Of a DNA stretch of 8,982 nt, positions 1 to 5,669 are shown piece after piece. The position numbers were made by a program, and so were the translations under genes. Under the pieces are notes generated by a model. The model saw nothing but the letters and a program-made list of their open reading frames with translations, did not search any database and was not told where the DNA came from. This DNA comes from Actinomycetota bacterium (GTDB lineage: Bacteria > Actinomycetota > Acidimicrobiia > IMCC26256 > PALSA-610): contig JAUZEI010000471.1 in the NCBI GenBank assembly GCA_030839105.1, positions 1-8,982 of the forward strand. The letters run 5' to 3'. The stretch's first letter is position 1. Every line of letters starts with the position of its first letter.

Positions 1-906
1 GTCTCGGTCGGACTCACGTCTTCCGCGATCAACTCGAAGGGCACGATCGCACAGCGGAAGCGCTGGGTGCGCGACCTGTTGACGCTCGACAAGATCGGGG
101 CCTGGGCGATCACCGAGCCCAACTCCGGGTCGGACGCATTCGGGCAGATGGCGTCGACCGCCCGCCGCGACGGCGACGAATACCTCCTGAACGGCTCGAA
201 GACCTTCATCACCAACGGCCCCTACGCCGACACGATCGTGTTCATCTGCAAGCTCGACGAGGGGAACCCGCCGGCCGATCGGGCCGTGTTGCAGTTCGTG
301 CTCGACAAGGGCATGCCCGGGCTCGAACAGTCGAAGCCTCTGCGAAAGATGGGCCTGCACTCGTCGCCCACCGGCATGCTCTTCCTCGACGACGTGCGGG
401 TCGGCCGCGACCGTCTACTGGGCGAGAACGAAGAGGCGTTCCGCGGCCGCGGTGGTCGTGAGGCGAGCAAGGCGACCTTCGTCATCGAGCGATCCGGTGT
501 CGCGGCGATGGCGCTCGGCATCATCGAACGGTGCTTGGAGAAGAGCATCGAATACTCCAAGGAGCGCGAGCAGTTCGGTCGCCCGATCGGTGACTACCAG
601 CTGATCCAGCTGAAGCTCGCCAAGATGGAGGTCGCCCGCCTGAACGTCGAGAACCTCGTGTTTCGGGTCCTCGAGTCGTCGCAGGCCGGTAAGCCGATGA
701 CGCTGTCGGAGGCCTCCGCGATGAAGCTGTACTCGGCGGGCGCCGCGATCGAGGTTGCCTTGGAGGCGGTGCAGTTGTTCGGCGGGAACGGCTACATGGC
801 CGAGTACGAGGTGGAGCAACTCGCCCGCGACGCGAAGGTTCTGCAGATCTACGCCGGTACCGACGAGATCCAGGTCGGCCAGATCGCACGCGCCCTGTTG
901 GCGTAG
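1..906 (+). CDS. Acyl-CoA dehydrogenase, 5'-truncated by window edge
   Basis: This is a flavin (FAD) enzyme that would introduce the alpha-beta double bond into an acyl-CoA. The frame is open from base 1, so about 301 C-terminal residues are visible and roughly 80-100 N-terminal residues of a usual 380-400 are missing. The GTG at 67 is internal, not the start. Visible family motifs are AWAITEPNSGSD (flavin/substrate region), NGSKTFITNG, the EREQFGRPIGDYQLIQLKLA helix and the C-terminal QLFGGNGYMAEYEVEQLARD followed by IYAGTDEIQ. The usual catalytic Glu of medium-chain enzymes (IYEGT) is Ala here, at visible residue 285. A Glu at visible residue 163 (VIERSG) lies where isovaleryl-CoA and long-chain enzymes carry their base. 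That suggests a helix-G base, as in those enzymes. Substrate cannot be told. The aat-arsC gene follows after 31 bases on the same strand and may be cotranscribed. Confidence 0.93.
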   Translation, partial: VSVGLTSSAINSKGTIAQRKRWVRDLLTLDKIGAWAITEPNSGSDAFGQMASTARRDGDEYLLNGSKTFITNGPYADTIVFICKLDEGNPPADRAVLQFVLDKGMPGLEQSKPLRKMGLHSSPTGMLFLDDVRVGRDRLLGENEEAFRGRGGREASKATFVIERSGVAAMALGIIERCLEKSIEYSKEREQFGRPIGDYQLIQLKLAKMEVARLNVENLVFRVLESSQAGKPMTLSEASAMKLYSAGAAIEVALEAVQLFGGNGYMAEYEVEQLARDAKVLQIYAGTDEIQVGQIARALLA

Positions 907-937
907 GCCCGGCCAAGGACGAAAGCGAAGGCGCGCG

Positions 938-1924
938 GTGCCGGTCGAGCCACTCCCGTGCGTCTGGGACTTTCCTGACGCGCAAGCCGCGGAGGGCGCC
1001 GACGAGATCGTCGCGGTGGGTGCCGACCTCGCACCGGGAACGCTGCTCGCGGCATACCGGCGCGGCCTCTTCCCGATGTACGCCGGGCGCACGCTCGCGT
1101 GGTGGTCCCCCGATCCCCGGGGCATCCTGCCGCTCGACGGTTTTCACGTCAGTCGTTCACTGCGTCACGCGATCGCCGGCTTCGACGTCACCGTCAACCT
1201 CCGGTTCGTCGACGTGATGCGCGGCTGTGCCGACCCAAGCCGTCCGCACGGCTGGATCGACGAGTCCTTCGTCGCCGCGTACACACGCCTGCACGAGATG
1301 GGATGGGCGCACTCGGTCGAGGTGTGGCGCGACGGCGAGCTCGCAGGGGGTCTCTACGGTGTACGCATCGGTCGCTTCTTCGCGGGCGAGTCGATGTTCC
1401 ACCGTGTCACCGACGCGTCCAAGGTTGCGTGCTGGGCGATGGTCGAGCTCCTGAAGCTCGACGGCGCGACGCTCTTCGACGTGCAGTGGACGACCCCCCA
1501 CCTGCGATCGCTCGGTGCGGTCGATGTTCGGCGCGACGAGTACACGCGGTTGCTAGCGTCGGCACGCATGGAACCGGTTCAGATCTTTCACAATCCGTCG
1601 TGCAGCAAGTCGCGGGGTGCGCTTGCGATCCTCGAGGAGCGGGGCGTCGACGCGAATGTCGTCCGCTACCTCGACGCGCCGCCCGACCGCGCCACGATCG
1701 AACGGATACTCGACGCGATCACCGACGAGCCGAGCGCGCTGGTCCGCACGGGCGATCCGAAGTTCAAGGCCGCCGGCCTCACCCCGGCCGACGTGCAGAC
1801 CCGCGCCCAGGTCGTCGACGTACTCGTACAACACCCCGAGGTGATGGAGCGGCCCGTCGTGTTCGTCGGTGAGCGCGCGGTGATCGCGCGCCCGTCGGAA
1901 AAGGTGCTCGAGCTCCTCGACTGA
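938..1924 (+). CDS. aat: Aat (leucyl/phenylalanyl-tRNA-protein transferase) fused to an ArsC-like arsenate reductase domain
   Basis: One 328-residue frame holds two complete domains. Residues 1 to about 208 are Aat, which moves Leu or Phe from tRNA to N-terminal Arg/Lys and so marks proteins for ClpS/ClpAP. Visible motifs are AYRRGLFPMY, LAWWSPDPRGILPL, HVSRSLRH (from residue 70), GWIDESFVAAY, HSVEVW and GESMF (150-154), ending TPHLRSLGA. Residues 211-328 are ArsC/Spx-like. They contain HNPSCSKSR with the catalytic Cys222, and Arg270, Arg305 and Arg318, which match the three arsenate-binding arginines of E. coli ArsC (R60, R94, R107). The arsenate reductase activity is therefore likely intact. 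Start: GTG 938 is chosen because it gives the normal Aat N-terminus and has GAAGG at 927-931, six bases upstream. Met211 (ATG 1568) at the domain junction could be a second start, with a possible promoter just before it. The fusion is unusual; a lost stop codon or a sequence error at the junction is the main alternative. Confidence 0.9.
   Translation: MPVEPLPCVWDFPDAQAAEGADEIVAVGADLAPGTLLAAYRRGLFPMYAGRTLAWWSPDPRGILPLDGFHVSRSLRHAIAGFDVTVNLRFVDVMRGCADPSRPHGWIDESFVAAYTRLHEMGWAHSVEVWRDGELAGGLYGVRIGRFFAGESMFHRVTDASKVACWAMVELLKLDGATLFDVQWTTPHLRSLGAVDVRRDEYTRLLASARMEPVQIFHNPSCSKSRGALAILEERGVDANVVRYLDAPPDRATIERILDAITDEPSALVRTGDPKFKAAGLTPADVQTRAQVVDVLVQHPEVMERPVVFVGERAVIARPSEKVLELLD
1554..1559 (+). 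promoter_or_regulatory. Possible internal -10 hexamer for leaderless ArsC
   Basis: TAGCGT ends 8 bases before the in-frame ATG at 1568, which begins the ArsC-like domain. The layout matches that at other gene starts in this window. It could yield ArsC alone from within the fused gene. I see no clear -35. A TANNNT hexamer can also occur by chance. Confidence 0.35.
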
Positions 1925-1937
1925 GACCGCTCAGTCG
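1918..1937. terminator. Perfect 8-bp hairpin spanning the stop codons of two convergent genes
   Basis: CGACTGAG, loop ACCG, then CTCAGTCG is an exact inverted repeat. The left arm holds the TGA of aat-arsC (1922-1924). The right arm holds the reversed TGA of the PPOX gene (1931-1933). Only six bases separate the genes, so this is the sole candidate for a shared bidirectional terminator. Neither side has a T-rich tract, so it would have to act as a hairpin-only (U-tract-less) terminator or as an RNA-end stabiliser. Confidence 0.5.
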
Positions 1938-2359
1938 GCGATGTTCGCCTCCGCGATTGTCTTCGCGGGCGTGACGCGCACCAGCAGTTCCCCGGGCACG
2001 GCGTTGCGCCGGCCGAATTGCTCGGCCTGATCCCCTCCCATGTAGCGCGCACCGAGCCGGGTGGCCCACAGCAGGAGATCATCGGCGTCGCGGCTGATGT
2101 TCGCGGTGCCCTCGATCAACACGTACGAGAACGGCGGTCGCTCGTCATCGACACAGATTGCGACGCGTCCGTCGCGCAGCAGCGTCTTCCCTTTGACCGT
2201 GTTCTCGCCGGTCGTGAAGACGACGTCGTCGCCGTCCAGGACGAACCAGATCGGCGCCACGTGCGGGGCGCCGTTCTTCCTGGTCGTCGCCAGTTTGGCC
2301 GTGCGGGTACCGGCGCCGAGAAAGTTCCGGCGCTCCTGGTCGGACATGTGAGTGGCCAT
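1931..2359 (-). CDS. PPOX-class split-barrel flavin/F420-binding protein
   Basis: The 142-residue protein has the length and pattern of the pyridoxamine-5'-phosphate-oxidase-like split barrel, in the Rv1155-like subgroup often called PPOX class F420-dependent oxidoreductases. Visible landmarks are TAKLATTRKNGAPHVAPIWF near the N-terminus, then DDVVFTTGENTVKGKTLLRD, RVAICVDDERPPFSYVLIEGTA and a C-terminal strand ELLVRVTPAKTIA. Such proteins act in the cytosol as dimers and bind F420, FMN or haem; cofactor and substrate cannot be decided here. ATG 2359 is preferred over the in-frame ATG at 2347. TACCGT lies six bases upstream of 2359, as expected for a leaderless message, and no ribosome binding site is seen. 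The frame stays open much further upstream, but that part is antisense to the neighbouring dehydrogenase. The gene diverges from that dehydrogenase and converges on aat-arsC. Confidence 0.88.
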   Translation of the reverse strand: MATHMSDQERRNFLGAGTRTAKLATTRKNGAPHVAPIWFVLDGDDVVFTTGENTVKGKTLLRDGRVAICVDDERPPFSYVLIEGTANISRDADDLLLWATRLGARYMGGDQAEQFGRRNAVPGELLVRVTPAKTIAEANIAD

Positions 2360-2365
2360 TGCCGG

Positions 2366-2375
2366 ACGGTAACCT
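2366..2375. promoter_or_regulatory. Overlapping bidirectional -10 elements for PPOX and acyl-CoA dehydrogenase genes
   Basis: The ten bases ACGGTAACCT hold TAACCT on the plus strand (2370-2375), 8 bases before ATG 2384. On the minus strand they hold TACCGT (2371 down to 2366), 6 bases before ATG 2359. Both hexamers share the TA at 2370-2371. The genes are only 24 bases apart and neither start has a Shine-Dalgarno sequence, so leaderless transcription in both directions from one melted region is the simplest reading. Confidence 0.5.
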
Positions 2376-2383
2376 GCGGTCTC

Positions 2384-3634
2384 ATGACGATGCCTTCGCC
2401 CGAAGATGTACGCGCCGAAGTCAAGGCGTGGCTCGAGGAGAGCTGGAACCCCGATCTGACCGTCGCGGAGTGGTGGGACATCCTCGCCCGGTCCGGTTAC
2501 GCGGCCCCGACGTTCCCCGAGGACGCGTGGGGCAAGGGCTGGCCCCGTGATCTGGCCAACGTTGTGAACGAGGCCATCACCGAGCACGGCGCCATCGGTC
2601 CGCCCGCCGGCCTCGGCTACCTCCTTGCCGCGCCGACCATCGTGGCGCACGGCGACGAGCGCCAGAAGCAGACCGACCTGCTGCGCATCCTGAACGGCCA
2701 GGATGCGTGGTGTCAGCTCTTCTCGGAGCCGGGCGCCGGTTCCGACCTCGCGAGTCTCGGCACGAAGGCGGTGCGGGACGGCGACGAATGGATCGTCACC
2801 GGTCAGAAGGTGTGGACGTCGACCGCGCAGCTGTGCAACCTCGGCATGCTGATCGCGCGCACCGCGCCCGATCTCCCGAAGCACAAGGGCATCACCTACT
2901 TCAAGTTCAACATGCAACAGGCGGGCGTCGAGATCCGTCCGCTGCGCGAGATGACGGGCCGCGCGCTGTTCAACGAAGTGTTCATCGACAACGCGCGCGT
3001 GCACAACGACGACATCATCGGTGGTCTCAACCACGGTTGGGCCGCGACGAACACGACGCTCATGGCGGAACGCGCGGGGCTCGGTACCGGTGGTTCCGGT
3101 GCGGCGGGCAACGCATTTCCCGGGCCGATCGCCGCGCAGCTCGATGACCGCGCCGGCGACCACGTGGGTCAGGTGCGCACGGGTGGCACCGGCGGTGGTG
3201 GCGTCGCGGCCGCGCAACGCCTGGTAAAGCTCGCCCAGGAGCTCGGCCGTAACACCGACCCGAACATCCGCCAGAAGCTCGCCAAGCTCTACACGATGCA
3301 ACAGCTCGGCAAATTTTCGTCGCTGCGTTCGAAGTCGCCCAGCCAGCGCACCGGCGGTGAGCCGAACATCGCGAAGTTGATGATGAGCGACCTGCTCCGG
3401 CTGCAGCGCGAGGTGGGCCACGAGATCATCGGCGCGTCGGGCATGGTCATGGGAACCGATACGCCCGGGGGCGGTGTGGTGCAAGAGGTCACGCTGTTCT
3501 CGCCCGGTCCGTCGATCTACGGCGGGACCGACCAGGTGCAACGCAACATTCTCGGCGAGCGGGTGCTCGGCCTGCCGAAGGAGCCCGGTCCCGCCAAGGA
3601 CACGCCCTACAAGGATCTGCTGGTCAACAGTTGA
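2384..3634 (+). CDS. Acyl-CoA dehydrogenase, FadE-like, with a glycine-rich insert
   Basis: The 416-residue protein matches the family's full length. The N-terminal helical domain covers about residues 1-110. Then come the flavin-binding beta domain with QLFSEPGAGSDLASLGT and VTGQKVWTS, the strand motif NEVFIDNARV, and a C-terminal helical domain ending GPSIYGGTDQVQRNILGERV. Position 380, where medium-chain enzymes have the catalytic Glu (IYEGT), is Gly. Glu229 in LMAERAG is the likely base, or the enzyme belongs to the actinobacterial FadE types that work in heteromeric complexes. Residues about 234-273 form a long Gly-rich segment (GTGGSG to TGGTGGGG) between the first helices of the C-terminal domain. 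Start ATG 2384 is chosen for the -10-like TAACCT just upstream; Met3 at 2390 is an alternative. It would dehydrogenate an acyl-CoA, or possibly a CoA-linked steroid side chain; substrate is unknown. Confidence 0.93.
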   Translation: MTMPSPEDVRAEVKAWLEESWNPDLTVAEWWDILARSGYAAPTFPEDAWGKGWPRDLANVVNEAITEHGAIGPPAGLGYLLAAPTIVAHGDERQKQTDLLRILNGQDAWCQLFSEPGAGSDLASLGTKAVRDGDEWIVTGQKVWTSTAQLCNLGMLIARTAPDLPKHKGITYFKFNMQQAGVEIRPLREMTGRALFNEVFIDNARVHNDDIIGGLNHGWAATNTTLMAERAGLGTGGSGAAGNAFPGPIAAQLDDRAGDHVGQVRTGGTGGGGVAAAQRLVKLAQELGRNTDPNIRQKLAKLYTMQQLGKFSSLRSKSPSQRTGGEPNIAKLMMSDLLRLQREVGHEIIGASGMVMGTDTPGGGVVQEVTLFSPGPSIYGGTDQVQRNILGERVLGLPKEPGPAKDTPYKDLLVNS

Positions 3635-3642
3635 GCGTGGCG

Positions 3643-4230
3643 ATGTTCGACGGGCTGCTCGCGACCAACGGCGTGGAGGAGCGGTTCGCGGCCCGTTCCC
3701 GTTTCGGGTTGTGCGCGCTGCACGGAGGGCTCGAGCAGGGGACGGCCGAGATCGCGGAGGCGGCCGCCGCGCGGGCCGGTGCGTCGTTCTACGCGGTGGT
3801 GCAGCCCGACGACCTGCGCTGGCACATTCCGTCGCATCGTTACGACCCGGCCGTGTCCGACGAGCTCCGCGCGTTTCTCGAGTCGATCGACATCGTCATC
3901 TCGGTGCACGGATTCGGCGGCGTACGCGACGCCGACGACCGCTGGACCACGGCGCTTCTCGGCGGCACGAACCGTGAGCTCGCGTCCGAGCTCGGCGCGA
4001 CCCTGACCCGCGTACTGCCGACGTACCGCTGGATCGGTGATCTCGATGTCATTCCGCGGCATCTGCGCGGCCTGCATCCGGCGAACCCCGTCAACCTGGT
4101 TCCGCAGGGGGGCGTGCAGCTCGAGCTTCCTCCACGCGTCCGGCGTCCCGGTCGCGACTACGACGCGCTGGTCAACGCGCTTGCAGCAGCGGCAGCAGAT
4201 GGGCGACGTCGTTGTAGCGACGCAGGATGA
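3643..4230 (+). CDS. Poly-gamma-glutamate hydrolase-family protein (PF05908-like)
   Basis: The protein, about 195 residues, resembles the zinc-dependent hydrolase family founded on phage PghP. That enzyme cleaves poly-gamma-glutamate, but bacterial members mostly have unknown targets. Visible pieces are the N-terminal LLATNGVEERF, CALHGGLEQGTAEIA (His27, Glu31), SFYAVVQPDDLRWHIPSHRYD, the strand DIVISVHGFGG (His89) and GVQLELPP (Glu161), matching metal-ligand and catalytic positions. The spacing in HGGLE looks one residue shorter than the HGGxxE I recall for the family. No signal peptide is seen. The start is uncertain: TTG 3631 overlaps the upstream stop, GTG 3637 is next and ATG 3643 gives the most family-like N-terminus. 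None has a clear ribosome binding site, so translation is probably coupled to the preceding dehydrogenase. The last 59 bases overlap the histidine phosphatase gene on the other strand. Confidence 0.8.
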   Translation: MFDGLLATNGVEERFAARSRFGLCALHGGLEQGTAEIAEAAAARAGASFYAVVQPDDLRWHIPSHRYDPAVSDELRAFLESIDIVISVHGFGGVRDADDRWTTALLGGTNRELASELGATLTRVLPTYRWIGDLDVIPRHLRGLHPANPVNLVPQGGVQLELPPRVRRPGRDYDALVNALAAAAADGRRRCSDAG

Positions 4231-4903
4231 TGCGGTTCGGCTCCGCCACGATCTCACTGATCGACGCGTTGTCGGTGCCCGAGAACGCGAAGCGCCTCGA
4301 ACCTGTGACGCGGTGCAGGAGTTGGCCGATCACGCCGCCGTGCGACACGACGACGACCCGTTCGTCGGGGTGCGCGGCGACGATGCGCTGAAAGCCGCGC
4401 CAGGTCCGCGCGTCGAAGTCGTCGTGCGGCTCGGCACCGGGGATCACGTCCCAGCGTTCCTGCGCGAAGATTTGCTCGAAGATCGGGTCGCGCATCGCGG
4501 CGCGCCGACGGAACTCGCCCTCTTCCCAGTCGCCGAGAAAGACTTCCCGCAGCTCGGGTTCCTCGACCGGAATGATCCCGAGTGCCGCGGCCAGCGGCGC
4601 AGCCGTCTGGTGCGTGCGTTGGAGCGACGTGACGTAGATGGCCGAGATGTCGTCGGTCCGCAGCCGTTCTCCGAGCAGTTCGGCCTGTTCGACGCCGACC
4701 GGATCGAGGGGCGGGTCACCGTGACCGTTGTGCAACGCGAAAGGTCGGTCGGGATGCGCGGGGGCCGACTCACCGTGCCGCACGAGCAATACGGTGGTCG
4801 CGCCCGGAGGAGCCGTGAACCGGTGCTGACGAAAGCCTTCGGGCGGGATCTCGGGCTCCGGCGTCGTATCGGAGGAGTTGCTCCCGGCGGAGTCGGTCGG
4901 CAC
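4172..4903 (-). CDS. Histidine phosphatase superfamily protein (phosphoglycerate mutase-like)
   Basis: The 243-residue protein has the defining VLLVRHGES motif with His43 as the phospho-accepting residue. It also has the SLQRTHQTA segment, the acid-bearing LREVFLGDWEEGEF and the second histidine His188 in VVVSHGGVIG. Broad-specificity phosphatases of this family remove phosphate from small molecules or phosphoproteins; the actual substrate cannot be predicted. Residues 1-35 are a Ser/Pro/Glu-rich, probably disordered extension. GTG 4903 is chosen because TAGCTT lies exactly 7 bases upstream, matching the divergent thioesterase gene. The frame continues to an ATG at 4966, but that start would lie inside the thioesterase coding sequence. 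The 3' end overlaps the poly-gamma-glutamate hydrolase-like gene by 59 bases, tail to tail. Confidence 0.88.
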   Translation of the reverse strand: MPTDSAGSNSSDTTPEPEIPPEGFRQHRFTAPPGATTVLLVRHGESAPAHPDRPFALHNGHGDPPLDPVGVEQAELLGERLRTDDISAIYVTSLQRTHQTAAPLAAALGIIPVEEPELREVFLGDWEEGEFRRRAAMRDPIFEQIFAQERWDVIPGAEPHDDFDARTWRGFQRIVAAHPDERVVVVSHGGVIGQLLHRVTGSRRFAFSGTDNASISEIVAEPNRIILRRYNDVAHLLPLLQAR

Positions 4904-4910
4904 GAGCGTG

Positions 4911-4930
4911 AAGCTAGTGCCCGGTAGCTT
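4911..4930. promoter_or_regulatory. Symmetric divergent promoter: AAGCTA and TAGCTT inverted repeat
   Basis: AAGCTA (4911-4916) and TAGCTT (4925-4930) form a perfect 6-bp inverted repeat with an 8-base spacer. Read outward, each arm is a TAGCTT hexamer lying exactly 7 bases before a GTG start: 4903 on the minus strand and 4938 on the plus strand. This is best explained as two -10 elements making leaderless messages. Each promoter's -35 region would overlap the other gene's start. A dyad operator for a regulator is an alternative reading. Confidence 0.55.
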
Positions 4931-4937
4931 GCGGCCC

Positions 4938-5669
4938 GTGGGCGAGCGGCGCGTCACGACGATCACCCGTCACGTCGGTCTCGCCGATGTAGGTCCCGAC
5001 GCCCGGGCCCGGCTCGACGCCCTGGCGCGCATCGTGCAGGACGTTTCGGACGACGACGCCGCGAGCGCCACGGTCGAGGGCATGGGCCTGTGGATCCTGC
5101 GCCGGATGGACATGCGCGTCGCGTCGACGCCCCGGTTCCGGGCCGACGTGCGCGCCAGCACATGGTGCAGCGGGCTCGGCGCCCGCTGGGCCGAACGCAC
5201 GTCGCAGGTGCACGTCGGCGATGTCCTGTGCGTCGAGGCGACCGCGATCTGGGTGCACACCGATCCCGAAAGCGGCGCGCCGATAGCGTTGCCGTCGGGG
5301 TTCGACGCGGTGTGGGGCGCGACCGCCGCCGGTCGGAAAGTGTCCGCGCGACTTCACCACCCGCCTCCTCCGCCCGACGCCGTGCGCCGATCCTGGGTCC
5401 TGCGGTCGACCGACCTCGACGTGGTCGGTCACGTCAACAACGCCGCGTACTGGCACGCGATAGAAGACGAGCTGGTCCGGCGCGGCAGCCCGCGCGTGCG
5501 GACGGCCGAGATCGAGTTCCGGGCCGGGCTCGAGCTCGCCGACGCGGTCGAGGTGGTCGTCGCCGACACCGGCACAGATACCAATGGAGGGTTCGCGGCG
5601 TGGCTCTGCTCCGGCGGTGCCGTGCGTGCATCGGTCCTCGTAGGCTGCGAGGCATGCAGCACGACCTGA
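4938..5669 (+). CDS. Acyl-ACP thioesterase-like protein, two hotdog domains
   Basis: The 243-residue protein has the double-hotdog plan of the FatA/FatB-related acyl-ACP thioesterases (PF01643), which release free fatty acid from acyl carrier protein in the cytosol. The first hotdog covers about residues 1-135, with GMGLWILRRMDMRV and ASTWCSGLGARWAERTS. A proline-rich linker at about 140-147 leads to the second hotdog. That one opens with STDLDVVGHVNNAAYW, the family's signature. Asp161 and His165 match catalytic Asp and His of plant FatB, while the Asn between them is Val163 here. GTG 4938 is the start because TAGCTT lies 7 bases upstream and the N-terminus fits the family. The 3' end overlaps the next gene by 16 bases. 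This is probably the first gene of a three-gene operon. Confidence 0.87.
   Translation: MGERRVTTITRHVGLADVGPDARARLDALARIVQDVSDDDAASATVEGMGLWILRRMDMRVASTPRFRADVRASTWCSGLGARWAERTSQVHVGDVLCVEATAIWVHTDPESGAPIALPSGFDAVWGATAAGRKVSARLHHPPPPPDAVRRSWVLRSTDLDVVGHVNNAAYWHAIEDELVRRGSPRVRTAEIEFRAGLELADAVEVVVADTGTDTNGGFAAWLCSGGAVRASVLVGCEACSTT
5641..5646 (+). promoter_or_regulatory. Possible -10 hexamer for the LLM oxidoreductase gene
   Basis: TAGGCT ends exactly 7 bases before ATG 5654, inside the 3' end of the thioesterase gene. The spacing equals that of the divergent pair at 4911-4930, so the LLM gene may have its own leaderless message as well as operon read-through. The GAGG at 5649-5652 is too close to the ATG to act as a normal ribosome binding site. 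Confidence 0.45.

Noticed and set aside
415..1147. Two overlapping minus-strand frames opposite the first acyl-CoA dehydrogenase and aat
   Set aside because: They have no motif, are mutually overlapping and are antisense to clear genes.
2360..3541. Minus-strand upstream extension of the PPOX frame (over 390 further codons)
   Set aside because: It is antisense to the second acyl-CoA dehydrogenase and looks like random GC-rich sequence. Family length and the -10-like TACCGT support the start at 2359.
4037..4927. A 296-codon plus-strand frame opposite the histidine phosphatase
   Set aside because: It shows Arg/Val/Asp-rich composition with no recognisable motif, while the opposite strand encodes a clear phosphatase.
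4904..4966. Longer N-terminus for the histidine phosphatase from ATG 4966
   Set aside because: It would cover the symmetric promoter and run into the thioesterase coding sequence. The GTG at 4903 has the expected TAGCTT 7 bases upstream.
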